NCBI GenBank assembly: GCA_015232565.1
Contig: JADFZK010000015.1
Location: 1 to 55,656, forward strand
DNA length: 55,656 nucleotides
Direction: 5' to 3'
Origin: Candidatus Omnitrophota bacterium
GTDB lineage: Bacteria > Omnitrophota > Gorgyraeia > Zapsychrales > Fredricksoniimonadaceae
Positions within the stretch are counted from its first letter, which is position 1; each line of letters starts with the position of its first letter. Under the pieces are notes generated by a model. The model saw nothing but the letters and a program-made list of their open reading frames with translations. It was not told the origin of the DNA and ran no database searches. Shown piece after piece: positions 32,939-41,769 of this stretch. Both the position numbers and the translations under genes were made by a program.

Positions 32939-35900
32939 ATGAAAAGAATGATCGCATTTTTAGTACTGTTAATGTTCGTGGCCAGTACGGTTATGCCGCC
33001 ACAGGGCTTTGCCCAAACGCTGAATGCGTTGGGGCTCATGCCTCAGCCCGGCGTGCAGGTGGGGCTGACCCCGGCCTTTACGCCCGCGCATTTACGCGGC
33101 ATGGCCATTCATCCCAATGACCCCTTCAAGTTCGATTTTATAGTGCACCGCGGGGATGAAACCCTTTCCAACGACCAGAAGCAGGTGGAGTACCCCAAGC
33201 TCATAAAATACTTTTTGGCCGCTTTGGCCATTCCCGATGAGAACCAGTGGGTTAACTTGAGCCCTTACGAGAAGGACCGCATTATTCCCGACGATTACGG
33301 CCTCACCGAAATGGGCCGCGATGTTCTGGCTCAGGATTACATGTTAAAGCAGATCTCGGCTTCCCTTACCAGTCCCGACTCCGCGCTGGGCAAAAAGTTC
33401 TGGGATGCGGTTTACGAAAGGTCATTCCAGAAATTCGGTACTACCGATATCCCGACCGACACGTTCAGCAAGGTCTGGATCATGCCCGACAAGGCGGTTA
33501 TATTCGAAAAGGGTAATAACGTAGTGGTGCTCGAACATCATTTAAAGGTCATGCTGGAAAGCGATTATCAGGCCATGAAGCAAAGCCGGCCGGAAAGCGC
33601 GCTGACGGCCGATGACACCGCAGCCGCCCGCATTTCCAAAGAAGTTATGCGCGAAGTGATCCTGCCCGCTATCGAAAAAGAAGTTAATGAAGGCCGGAAC
33701 TTTGCGCCTTTGCGCCAGATCCACAACAGTATGTTGCTGGCCGCCTGGTACAAGCGCGCTTTAAAGGACTCCATTCTAAATAAGGTTTACGGCGACCGCG
33801 CCCGGGTCAAGGGTATCGACCAGGACCCTAAAACGAACCAGGCGATATACGACCAGTATGTTACCGCGCTCAAAAAGGGCGTGTTCAACATGATAAAGGA
33901 AGACGTGGACCGTTTCTCCCAGGAAGTCATCCCGCGCAAGTATTTCTCCGGTGGAGATAATGCGGCAGGTATGGTTTATGATGAACCGGGAACAGTGCAA
34001 ATCTTCAGGAATGCAAACGGCGAAATTGTTCGAGCGGTCGCAAGTATGAGGCCAGACCTCGATTTGCTTAGAACACAGCTTGTGTCGTCCGATTCGCCTG
34101 TCAGGAATATCCCTGTTGATTTTGTAATTGAGGGCACTCCCCAGGCAGTCCCGATAAGGTTAGCGCTTAATAGCTTCATTCCTGCGCCGCGAGCGAGGTT
34201 AGAAGTCAAGCGTCCATTGTTTGTTCCCCAGGTAAATCCGAATCCGAACCCTGGGGTAAGGTTGGAGGGCGATCGTGCCGCGATCAATGTCGCCAGTATA
34301 CAGACTTTCTTCGATAAGAACGTTAATGCCGGCGCACTCAATACAGGAAGAAAGGCTCAGAATGGTTCCAGGGCGAGGTTTGAAATTAGAGAAACTACTG
34401 AAAGTTTAACGGGAAGTGATGCTCGTAATGGCATTGGTTTTAGTGCGAATGTTGCTTCTGTCGATGGAGTGGAGATCTACACGTATACGGTAAATCCTAA
34501 TCAATCCGGTTTTCTGGCCGCGGTCTTCTTAGCATTGGTGGAAGCGGATCTAAAAACAACCCGGAATGCATTCGGCGGCGAGGATCATAATTCATATTTG
34601 GGACCGCGTTGGGCTACTGTGACCAACGAGCAAATGGCGAGAGTCCTCGAGCCTATTGTAGAGAGGCTTTCTGTGGAGCAAGAACGAGAGTCTTTAAGAG
34701 ATACTTATTCGGCATGGGGGCTAAGCATTCGGCCACCAGGCTCGGAATATCAAAGGCCTTTCGATGAGCCTCGTCGCCCTAGATATTATAGAGATTATGC
34801 CGCGGCCATGTCGTCTGCGGAGTTTCGGCAGATGCGGCAAGGCGATCTGCTTACGGCTTTGCTGGCGGCCCAGCATGAAATAAACGCGACCACTATACAA
34901 GCCCTGGCGGTCTTGATTCGCGCCATGGGGGATCTGGGGCCTAATGAATATGCCAACATGGTCTTGAATGGAGATATTGCTCCGGAGACTATTGTTAATG
35001 GAAGGCGGCGGGCTGCGTTGAGCACTGAAAGTCACACTGTGCGTTATATTTACAATGTTGTTTCGACTGAAGGTGCTATCGAGAAAATGTTGCAAGATCC
35101 AATAGCGATGGATGAATTACAGCAAAGGGTCAGGAATCTGATTGGATATATAAGAACGGAACAAAGCAGTCGCATTAAATATGCCCTGGTGCGGAATCTG
35201 GTTATTGTTTTGGGAGATACTAATCCTGTGGTGATGCCGACAGAGCCGTTTCTTAAGCGTATGCTGTTAGCATTAAAGAATAATGCAGGCATTGTTATCT
35301 CGCCGAGCATGGAAGAACTGCATGGTGATGGTACATGGGATATATTAGTTGCACAAATGATCGAGCAGATGAATGCGGAGGCGGCGTATCTGAAGGCGAA
35401 TAATAGACCTATGCCCGGATCGCGTTTCGACCGGATCCTGAATATCCTCGACCCTTGGGTGCGCGCCGAGACTGCGCATCGTGCTGATGTGCATCCCCGC
35501 AAGATCGTGGAGGTTGCAGATGGCGTAGATCCTAAAGGTCTTATGGATCGTTTTGTCGGTTATGTGAATAATGTTGTTGCTAGTCCGAACTTATCCGGAA
35601 AGAGTGTATACGGGTTGAAGATGAGCCGTAAAATGGCCACGGAAGGCGAGTTCGGTCTTAAGTATTTACGAAATGCATTTGCGGGTAATTTTAAAGTTAC
35701 GATCAAGGTGTATGCGAGAACGGAAGACACTATTACGTATAGCATAACCGTGGACCATTCGGCCAGTGTGCCTGGAATGACGATTATTGACGCTTCTGAT
35801 CCTGTTGAACGGGACAAAAGCGTGGATACGTTTGTTGATTCGGTGCGTCAGATCGCTTTAAATGTTGATAGGCGCGGCAAGGAAGAAGTTGGACTAAAGA

Positions 35901-37390
35901 TAAACATTGGTCGGGCTACGGCAAAAACCGAGAAGACTAAGGTTGGGCCAGTTCGATATGATTTTGATGCACGCAAAGCAGCTGTATTGTTCGCTATCAG
36001 GGCAAGATTAAGGGGACTGCCTGATGTGACTATTGATTCTTCTCGGGAGAATCGAGAGACCGGGGAGCTCGTGATCGTGGCAACCGTGGACCATTCGGCC
36101 GAAGTTGAGATGATTGAAGCTATCGATGGCAATTTGAATCCATTTCTGAGCAAAGTTAGGGAGTTGGTTAATACCAGTATATTTGACAGAAAGCAGGATG
36201 TAATTGGTGTCAGGATACATATTAAGCCGGATCTGTTGGATGCCCGGCAGCCTGCGGATATTCTTGCATCAACCAATTTTCAGCAAAGATTACAGCAAGA
36301 GACTAAGTTAGTAGAGAACGCGGTGCTGGATATAGCGCCTAAAGCTGTTTTCTACTATAATGGCATTGATCCAAAGTCGGGTATTGTTAATATCGTTGTA
36401 ATAGTTGACGCTTTCGCTAGTGTAGGTGTTGACTATGTTGTTAACAAGGCAAAGGAAGCTGTGGCAATATTTAAGGGTGAGAGGGCCAAGGCAACAATTG
36501 TCCAAAGAATAATAAAAGAATTAACGGATCACTTTCAGGGTGGGCGAAGAGATATTAATTTTTTGCCGTCCAGGTTGGAAGAATACTTTTCGCAAGAGTT
36601 AGGTGTGAGTATTTTTGGACGGGGCGCTCTTTCTGCTGATGCAGGATTGAAGGCTGAAGGCAAGGTGTTAAAGTGGTTGGGGGTTGAAATCGCAGAGATT
36701 ACAGATAAGGGGATAGTAGTTTTTGATGCGAATATGCCGCTGTTCGTGGACAAGTTGAGAGAACATCTTGAGCAGAGGTTTGGCTTCCAATTAGGGGAAG
36801 CAGCTTTCCCTAGAGGTATCGTCGATGCCGTTAATAAGGCAAAGGAAGCTGTGGCAATATTTAAGGGTGAGAGGGCCAAGGCAACAATTGTCCAAAGAAT
36901 AATAAAAGAATTAACGGATCACTTTCAGGGTGGGCGAAGAGATATTAATTTTTTGCCGTCCAGGTTGGAAGAATACTTTTCGCAAGAGTTAGGTGTGAGT
37001 ATTTTTGGACGGGGCGCTCTTTCTGCTGATGCAGGATTGAAGGCTGAAGGCAAGGTGTTAAAGTGGTTGGGGGTTGAAATCGCAGAGATTACAGATAAGG
37101 GGATAGTAGTTTTTGATGCGAATATGCCGCTGTTCGTGGACAAGTTGAGAGAGCATATTGAGAAGAGGTTCGGTCTTAAACCAGAGCAAGTCGATTATGC
37201 TGCTGGTGATAGTGGTCCTCAACGAGGTGGTATCGATTTTGCCCAATCGTCACTGGACATGCAGATCCGGCGCGATGGAGCGGGGGTGCCTCTGCCGGTC
37301 AGTCAGCAGAACCTGGACGGCATCCGTATCAACGGCCTGGTGCCGGTGATACTCAGCATAACCTCAGCGGAGGGGTTCCTGAAATTCTAA
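32939..37390 (+). CDS. Giant secreted protein, paralogue 3 (RKYFSGG family), 1483 aa
   Basis: Strong AAGGAGG and a clean signal peptide (MKRMIAFLVLLMF to GFAQ). The shared N-terminal domain ends at RKYFSGG, about residue 333: FDFIVHRGDE, WVNLSPYEKDRII, TEMGRDVLAQDYMLKQ, EKEVNEGRNFAPLRQ. The region after about 890 contains diverged repeats of an alpha-beta unit marked by ITVDHSA and ATVDHSA. Near the C-terminus a 130-residue unit is present twice (about 1169-1274 and 1299-1404 identical). The last 60 residues (GGIDFAQSSLDMQIRR) match the C-terminal domain of the paralogues. Probably a periplasmic or cell-surface protein; function unknown. Confidence 0.88.
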   Translation: MKRMIAFLVLLMFVASTVMPPQGFAQTLNALGLMPQPGVQVGLTPAFTPAHLRGMAIHPNDPFKFDFIVHRGDETLSNDQKQVEYPKLIKYFLAALAIPDENQWVNLSPYEKDRIIPDDYGLTEMGRDVLAQDYMLKQISASLTSPDSALGKKFWDAVYERSFQKFGTTDIPTDTFSKVWIMPDKAVIFEKGNNVVVLEHHLKVMLESDYQAMKQSRPESALTADDTAAARISKEVMREVILPAIEKEVNEGRNFAPLRQIHNSMLLAAWYKRALKDSILNKVYGDRARVKGIDQDPKTNQAIYDQYVTALKKGVFNMIKEDVDRFSQEVIPRKYFSGGDNAAGMVYDEPGTVQIFRNANGEIVRAVASMRPDLDLLRTQLVSSDSPVRNIPVDFVIEGTPQAVPIRLALNSFIPAPRARLEVKRPLFVPQVNPNPNPGVRLEGDRAAINVASIQTFFDKNVNAGALNTGRKAQNGSRARFEIRETTESLTGSDARNGIGFSANVASVDGVEIYTYTVNPNQSGFLAAVFLALVEADLKTTRNAFGGEDHNSYLGPRWATVTNEQMARVLEPIVERLSVEQERESLRDTYSAWGLSIRPPGSEYQRPFDEPRRPRYYRDYAAAMSSAEFRQMRQGDLLTALLAAQHEINATTIQALAVLIRAMGDLGPNEYANMVLNGDIAPETIVNGRRRAALSTESHTVRYIYNVVSTEGAIEKMLQDPIAMDELQQRVRNLIGYIRTEQSSRIKYALVRNLVIVLGDTNPVVMPTEPFLKRMLLALKNNAGIVISPSMEELHGDGTWDILVAQMIEQMNAEAAYLKANNRPMPGSRFDRILNILDPWVRAETAHRADVHPRKIVEVADGVDPKGLMDRFVGYVNNVVASPNLSGKSVYGLKMSRKMATEGEFGLKYLRNAFAGNFKVTIKVYARTEDTITYSITVDHSASVPGMTIIDASDPVERDKSVDTFVDSVRQIALNVDRRGKEEVGLKINIGRATAKTEKTKVGPVRYDFDARKAAVLFAIRARLRGLPDVTIDSSRENRETGELVIVATVDHSAEVEMIEAIDGNLNPFLSKVRELVNTSIFDRKQDVIGVRIHIKPDLLDARQPADILASTNFQQRLQQETKLVENAVLDIAPKAVFYYNGIDPKSGIVNIVVIVDAFASVGVDYVVNKAKEAVAIFKGERAKATIVQRIIKELTDHFQGGRRDINFLPSRLEEYFSQELGVSIFGRGALSADAGLKAEGKVLKWLGVEIAEITDKGIVVFDANMPLFVDKLREHLEQRFGFQLGEAAFPRGIVDAVNKAKEAVAIFKGERAKATIVQRIIKELTDHFQGGRRDINFLPSRLEEYFSQELGVSIFGRGALSADAGLKAEGKVLKWLGVEIAEITDKGIVVFDANMPLFVDKLREHIEKRFGLKPEQVDYAAGDSGPQRGGIDFAQSSLDMQIRRDGAGVPLPVSQQNLDGIRINGLVPVILSITSAEGFLKF
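36446..37152 (+). repeat. Perfect 317-bp intragenic duplication, 390-bp period
   Basis: Bases 36446-36762 and 36836-37152 are identical at every position as read here, including third codon positions. The period is 390 bp (130 codons), so the frame is kept. The 24 residues between the copies (HLEQRFG...) are related to those after copy 2 (HIEKRFG...) but have diverged. Confidence 0.95.
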
Positions 37391-37484
37391 CGCGGTGCAA
37401 ACTGTGCCCGGGTAATAATAATTGAAGGTTTGAATGTTGAATAATTTCATTCGAACGAGTAAGGAGCTGTGTTATACTTTCGCT

Positions 37485-37868
37485 ATGGATAACGAGGTCA
37501 AAAACTGGATCGCGATGGCCGAATACGATCTTGTTACGTCCAGGCACATGCTTAAAGCCGGGCGTAATGTGTATGTTGTATTCATGTGTCATATGGCTTT
37601 GGAAAAGACCTTGAAGGCGGTTGTTTGTCTTAAAAGCAAGAAGGCTCCGCCTAAAACACATGATCTTATTTATCTGGCAAGTTTGGCTGGGGTTGCGCTT
37701 GCTCCGGAGCAGAGGGATTTCATAGGGAAGATCAATAATGCCGCAGTGGTCACCCGTTATCCGGAAGATATGAAGAAACTGGTTGCGTCTTATCCTAAAA
37801 TAGTTGTTCAGATGTATTTAAAGAATACCCGGGAGATCGTTAAATGTATCAAGTGTCTGGTACGCTAA
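37485..37868 (+). CDS. HEPN domain protein (putative toxin of a HEPN/MNT pair)
   Basis: 127 aa with the COG2250-type HEPN pattern: WIAMAEYDLVTSRHML, CHMALEKTLKAVV, PKTHDLIYLA and TRYPEDM. A clear RX4-6H ribonuclease motif is not evident, so activity is uncertain. The next gene encodes an MNT nucleotidyltransferase and overlaps it by 25 nt, the standard pairing, in which the transferase neutralises the HEPN protein by nucleotidylation. TATACT (37473-37478) ends 6 nt before this ATG, so the message could be leaderless. The alternative start at 37434 has GAAGG upstream but adds 17 residues foreign to the family. Confidence 0.8.
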   Translation: MDNEVKNWIAMAEYDLVTSRHMLKAGRNVYVVFMCHMALEKTLKAVVCLKSKKAPPKTHDLIYLASLAGVALAPEQRDFIGKINNAAVVTRYPEDMKKLVASYPKIVVQMYLKNTREIVKCIKCLVR

Positions 37869-38167
37869 GATCGGTTTTGCTTGATTATAAGAATATGCTG
37901 GTGTCTTTAGGGGTGCGTCCGGACAAGATCATTTTGTTCGGCTCGCAGGCCGGCGGAGGCGCGCGTCGGGACAGTGATATCGATGTGGTGGTGGTCTCCG
38001 AGGACTTCAAAAGCCTTAATCTTCGCGAACGGCTTGAAGTGCTGGGTGTAGCGGCGGCCCGGTTAATGAAGCCTATTGAGGCCAAGGGGTTTACGGCCGG
38101 TGAGATCGGCAAGATCGCTCCCAACAACTATTTGTGGGATGCTCTTAAGTCCGGGGCATTGCTTTAG
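37844..38167 (+). CDS. MNT-type nucleotidyltransferase (putative antitoxin)
   Basis: 107-aa minimal nucleotidyltransferase with the core motif ILFGSQAGGGARRDSDIDV: the Gly-Ser pair and two catalytic aspartates (DSDID). Such proteins act with HEPN partners. It overlaps the HEPN gene, so translation is coupled. The canonical third acidic residue later in the fold is not obvious. Confidence 0.85.
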   Translation: MYQVSGTLRSVLLDYKNMLVSLGVRPDKIILFGSQAGGGARRDSDIDVVVVSEDFKSLNLRERLEVLGVAAARLMKPIEAKGFTAGEIGKIAPNNYLWDALKSGALL

Positions 38168-38268
38168 TTGATCTTTTCAAATTAATCCTACCCAAGAAAC
38201 ATCCCTTTTGCTAGACTAACTACCATTCAGGAAATTTTTCGTAGAAAAATTTTACAAGGAGGTTGCAG

Positions 38269-38751
38269 GTGAATTTTCGTTTAATGTTGGTTCTTGTTGG
38301 AGTGGTTGGTTTGGCCGGATGTGCGGGTACACAGGCCAAGGTGGCGCCTATTAACCAGGTGCAGAACCAGGTGGTGGACCTGGAACAGCGCATGGAGGAG
38401 CAGGAGAAAGAGATCGTTGATCTTAAATACGAACTTAAAGAAGTCTCCGGCAAGCTGGCTTCCCGGGAAAGCACTATAGTTGAAACCTCCGAGCCTGCGG
38501 TGGCGTCGGTCAAGTCTTCGGCCGCTACTTCGGCCAATGACGTTGAAGGTTTGATCCGCGTGGCGGTGGCTTCTACCGAGATCCAGAAAGCGCTTAAGGG
38601 CGCCGGCCTTTACGAAGGCAAGATCGACGGCAAGATTGGCCCCAAGACCAAGGCCGCGGTCATTGAGTTCCAGAAGAAGCATAACTTGAAAGCCGATGGT
38701 GTTATCGGGCAGAAAACCTGGTCCGAGATGAAGACTTACCTTACCGAATGA
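38269..38751 (+). CDS. Lipoprotein with peptidoglycan-binding domain
   Basis: 160 aa starting at GTG 38269, 6 nt after AAGGAGG (38256-38262). The lipobox LAGC places the lipidated Cys near residue 18. A coiled coil (about 25-65) follows, then a linker, then a PG_binding_1 domain (about 95-158: IQKALKGAGLYEGKIDGKIG, AVIEFQKKHNLKADGVIG). It would tether the outer membrane to the cell wall. A short A/T hairpin (38232-38252) lies right before the ribosome-binding site and may modulate it. Confidence 0.88.
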   Translation: MNFRLMLVLVGVVGLAGCAGTQAKVAPINQVQNQVVDLEQRMEEQEKEIVDLKYELKEVSGKLASRESTIVETSEPAVASVKSSAATSANDVEGLIRVAVASTEIQKALKGAGLYEGKIDGKIGPKTKAAVIEFQKKHNLKADGVIGQKTWSEMKTYLTE

Positions 38752-38781
38752 TCGGTTGTTCGGTATAAAGCGAAATATAAC

Positions 38782-38821
38782 CAGCCTCCACCGGCCCCCA
38801 GGCTTGTGGAGGCTGATTCTT
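38782..38821 (+). terminator. Terminator-like hairpin before the PfkB kinase gene
   Basis: Perfect 10-bp stem CAGCCTCCAC (38782-38791) with GTGGAGGCTG (38806-38815), followed by ATTCTTT. The T-run is short, so it may attenuate rather than fully terminate. Confidence 0.45.
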
Positions 38822-38832
38822 TAGGCGTAAAT

Positions 38833-39702
38833 ATGGTCAAGATACTCACAGTTACTCTTAACCCTTCCAGCGACAAAACCGTTCTGGTCGACAAATTTAC
38901 CCCGGGCGCCGAAATGCGCGTGCGCGTCGTTAGCACGGTGAGCGGCGGCAAGGGGGTAAATACTGCGCGCGCTATAAATGCTCTTCAGGTTCCGGTAACC
39001 GCTTTAACCCTGCAGGATATTCTGCCCGCGGTTGAGGTGCGTGAAAATCTTACCGTGGTCGACACCGCCGGAAATCAAACCCGCTTTCTGGAGCCCGGGC
39101 CGCGTTTGCCCGCCCGGGAATGGTCCGGCATTCAGAAATTTATACTTAAACGCCTGCCGGAGTTTTCTTTTTTGGCCTTATGCGGCAGTCTACCGCCGGG
39201 CGCGCCTGTTGGTCTTTACGCGGGGCTTATTACTGCCGCCCGCGAGCAGGGCCTGGTGACCGCTTTGGATACCAGCGGCCTAACTCTGGCGCATAGTATT
39301 TCGGCCCGGCCGTGGTGTATAAAGCCGAACCGTCAGGAGGCGGAAGAACTGCTGGGAATCACTATCCGCTCCGTGCGGGCGGTCAGGAAGGCTTTGCAAA
39401 TGCTGGCGGGATGTGGTAATACAAGGGTCCTGTTATCGCTGGGAGCCGAAGGCCTGGCTTTTTTTGACGGATCCGATATGCTTATGGCGCGCGGGCCGTT
39501 CCAGGAGGGTTCCACGGTGGGTTGCGGGGACGCTTCCCTGGCCGGTTTTTTGGCCGGATATGCCTCCGGAGCGGATTCTGCCGAGTCGCTGGTCCTGGCC
39601 GCGGCGGCGGGCGCCGCTAATGTTGGCAGCAGTATCCCCGGAGAAATAACCCGGGAGCGGGTCAACGGGTTGAAATGTAAAATTAAAGTTGAGAGGTTGT
39701 AA
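38833..39702 (+). CDS. PfkB family sugar kinase, 1-phosphofructokinase-like
   Basis: 289 aa. The opening VKILTVTLNPSSDKTV and SGGKGVNTARAINAL are typical of the FruK/LacC branch (1-phosphofructokinase or tagatose-6-phosphate kinase). The C-terminal ATP/anion-hole motif is VGCGDASLAGFLAGYA, where the usual GAGD reads GCGD with the catalytic Asp kept. No PTS or aldolase gene is nearby, so the substrate is open. Start at 38833 fits the family; GTG at 38806 would overlap the upstream hairpin. Confidence 0.85.
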   Translation: MVKILTVTLNPSSDKTVLVDKFTPGAEMRVRVVSTVSGGKGVNTARAINALQVPVTALTLQDILPAVEVRENLTVVDTAGNQTRFLEPGPRLPAREWSGIQKFILKRLPEFSFLALCGSLPPGAPVGLYAGLITAAREQGLVTALDTSGLTLAHSISARPWCIKPNRQEAEELLGITIRSVRAVRKALQMLAGCGNTRVLLSLGAEGLAFFDGSDMLMARGPFQEGSTVGCGDASLAGFLAGYASGADSAESLVLAAAAGAANVGSSIPGEITRERVNGLKCKIKVERL

Positions 39703-39703
39703 T

Positions 39704-40357
39704 ATGTCAATTATCGACCAGGAAGAACGGATCAGTAAATTAAAGAAGATGGATAATCCCACCAGCAAGGAACTGCGGGTGCGTGCCGCCGAGGGCACCA
39801 AGAATTTCAAGGCCGCCTGGGTTTCTTTTGCGCAGATCCTGCATTCGATCTGGCAGGGCAAACTTTATGAGTACTGGGGTTATGAGAAATTCGAGCAGTA
39901 TTCCGAGCGCGAGCTGGGTATGAAAAAGCCCCTGGCCCTCAAGCTGGTAAAGACCTATCAGTTCGTGGAACAGCAGGAGCCGGCGTACCTGAAGAGTGAA
40001 TACCTGGAGTCGCACGAACCTTCCAACTTGCCCGAGATGGACGCTATAAATGTCCTGCGCATGGCCCGCAACCGCAAGGAGCTTACCAAGCAGGATTTCC
40101 AGGAATTGCGCAAGCAGGTTTTCGACAAGGGTTGTAACGCCGCAGTGGTGCGCAAGGACCTGACCTCGATGATAAAAGAGCGCAAACAGCTTGACCCCGA
40201 CGAGGAGCGTGAATTGCGCAATATCGCGTCCCTGCGTCGTTTCCTCAACGCTATCCGTTCTTTCAAGAAAGATGCCGAGACCCTCAAGATGGTAAAGGCT
40301 GATGTAATGAAGAAGACCGATGAACTTTTCCGGGACCTGGAGTCCCAGCTGGAATAA
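39704..40357 (+). CDS. Helical protein of unknown function, 217 aa
   Basis: Begins 2 nt after the kinase stop, with GAGAGG at 39691-39696. The protein is hydrophilic and predicted helical throughout, with charged stretches (LKKMDNPTSKELRVRAAEG, FKKDAETLKMVKADVMKKTD) and no signal peptide. The segment KLYEYWGYEKFEQYSERELG looks like a short DNA-binding or scaffold helix pair, reminiscent of phage/plasmid DUF3102-like proteins, but I cannot assign it. It sits directly before a DnaQ-like exonuclease. Confidence 0.7.
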   Translation: MSIIDQEERISKLKKMDNPTSKELRVRAAEGTKNFKAAWVSFAQILHSIWQGKLYEYWGYEKFEQYSERELGMKKPLALKLVKTYQFVEQQEPAYLKSEYLESHEPSNLPEMDAINVLRMARNRKELTKQDFQELRKQVFDKGCNAAVVRKDLTSMIKERKQLDPDEERELRNIASLRRFLNAIRSFKKDAETLKMVKADVMKKTDELFRDLESQLE

Positions 40358-40371
40358 AGAAAGAGGGCCTT

Positions 40372-41166
40372 ATGCGTGTTGCCAAACCATTGATCATCCT
40401 TGATCTGGAGACCACCGGTATCTGGATCGAGAAAGATCGTATCATCGAGATCGCCATGATCAAGCTTTTGCCCTCGGGGCAGAAAGAGACTTATCACAAA
40501 CGGGTCAATCCCCTGATGCCGATCCCTAAAGTGGTGCAGGAGCTTACCGGTATCACCGACGCTGATGTAAAGGACGCCCCGGTCTTTAAGACTATCGCCC
40601 GGGAGGTGGCGGCTTTTATCGGGGAGGCGGATATCGGCGGGTTCAATGTGGACAAGTTTGATGTGCCGTTGCTGGAGCGCGAATTCATTGAAGCGGGCGT
40701 GGTTTTTGCAATGGCCGGGCGCATGGTTTACGATGCCCAGAAAGTTTTTCATCTTAATAACAAGCGAGACCTGAGTTCCGCCTATACATTTTATTGCGGC
40801 AAGCCGCTGGAAGGCGCGCATTCTGCGCTGGCCGACACCGCGGCAACCCTCGAGGTCCTGGAATCCCAGGTCAAGAGCTACGGTGAAGGGGACGACAGTA
40901 TCGGCGTGCTTTCCCGGTTCGTTTATCCCGAGCGCAGTGATTTTTATGACAGCGAGCGCAAGTTCCGCTGGTGGAACGGCGAGCTTTATATGATGTTCGG
41001 CAAATATGCACGCAAGGAAAGCTTGCGCGAGGTGGCCCGCAAAGATCCCGGTTACCTGGAGTGGATGCTGGGCAAAGACTTCAGCGAGGAGGCCAAAGCC
41101 CTGGTCCAGGGCGTGCTCAAAGGGCAGTTCCCGAAATTTGAATCACAGCTTGGTGAAAAGCCTTGA
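40372..41166 (+). CDS. DnaQ-like 3'-5' exonuclease
   Basis: 264-aa DEDD-family exonuclease. Exo I is LIILDLETTGI, Exo II is IGGFNVDKFDVPLLE and Exo III is HSALADTAATLEVL, of the DEDDh type with the catalytic His. It lacks polymerase III-specific regions and has an extra C-terminal 90 residues (FRWWNGELYMMFGKYARKE) found in free-standing exonucleases of unknown role. A promoter for the next operon overlaps its stop codon. Confidence 0.9.
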   Translation: MRVAKPLIILDLETTGIWIEKDRIIEIAMIKLLPSGQKETYHKRVNPLMPIPKVVQELTGITDADVKDAPVFKTIAREVAAFIGEADIGGFNVDKFDVPLLEREFIEAGVVFAMAGRMVYDAQKVFHLNNKRDLSSAYTFYCGKPLEGAHSALADTAATLEVLESQVKSYGEGDDSIGVLSRFVYPERSDFYDSERKFRWWNGELYMMFGKYARKESLREVARKDPGYLEWMLGKDFSEEAKALVQGVLKGQFPKFESQLGEKP

Positions 41167-41191
41167 GCGCTGTTATGTAAAGCGTTATAAT
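41163..41191 (+). promoter_or_regulatory. Promoter of the SPOR-LpoB-COG3014 operon
   Basis: TTGAGC (41163-41168), a 17-nt spacer and consensus TATAAT (41186-41191). The -35 box overlaps the upstream stop codon. The leader is about 50 nt, with AAAGGAGAG before the ATG at 41247. Confidence 0.65.
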
Positions 41192-41246
41192 GAAACAACA
41201 TTCGTTTGATGGCGGGTTGGGTTCACTAATTAAAGGAGAGGCGTTT

Positions 41247-41765
41247 ATGGCGGGCGGAAAAGGCAACGAGATCTGGCTTATTGTGCTGTTGGTCGTGGTG
41301 GCGGCGGTGTTTGGGGTAATGTCGTTCTCGAAAGACAAGGCTCAGCCCGCGAAAGTTTCTGCCCAGGACGTGCTCGCCGACAAGGCAGAGCCGGCGGCAG
41401 TGGTTAAGAAAGATAACGCACCGGTTACGATGTCAGGCATTAAGCCGGCGCATAGTGAAGCCGACCAGGCGGCGGTCGCCGCGGTCAAGCCGGCGTCATC
41501 GGTCGTGATGGCTCCCCGGGTTCTGGCGGCGAAAGAATCTTTTGCGGTCCAGGTTTATTCTTTTAAGGACAAAGCCCGCGCCGATGCGGCTTTGGAAAAG
41601 TTGAAAGCCAAGGGTCATAAAGCCTACATTATGGTGAGCGATCTGGGCGCGCGGGGAGTCTGGTATCGCGTGCGGGTGGGTTCTTTTGGCGCCGAGGATG
41701 AAGCCAAGGCGGCTTTGGAAGCTATTACTGTTGATTTTAAAAGCGGAATCATCGTTACGGAGTGA
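41247..41765 (+). CDS. SPOR domain membrane protein
   Basis: 172 aa: a single N-terminal transmembrane helix (about 8-25), a flexible Ala/Lys/Pro-rich linker, and a C-terminal SPOR domain (about 95-172: FAVQVYSFKDKARADAALEKL, YRVRVGSFGAEDEAKAAL) that binds denuded glycan strands of septal peptidoglycan. It heads an operon with LpoB-like and COG3014-like lipoproteins, suggesting a cell-wall or division role. Confidence 0.9.
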   Translation: MAGGKGNEIWLIVLLVVVAAVFGVMSFSKDKAQPAKVSAQDVLADKAEPAAVVKKDNAPVTMSGIKPAHSEADQAAVAAVKPASSVVMAPRVLAAKESFAVQVYSFKDKARADAALEKLKAKGHKAYIMVSDLGARGVWYRVRVGSFGAEDEAKAALEAITVDFKSGIIVTE

Positions 41766-41769
41766 AAAT

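Noticed and set aside
32680-33120. 146-codon frame before giant paralogue 3
   Set aside because: It has no ribosome-binding site, crosses the promoter and overlaps the start of the well-supported giant gene in another frame.
38782-38815. Seventh RCCTG/CGG hairpin module
   Set aside because: CCG and CAGGC occur in the loop, but the outer stem pairs in a different register and there is no adjoining palindrome.
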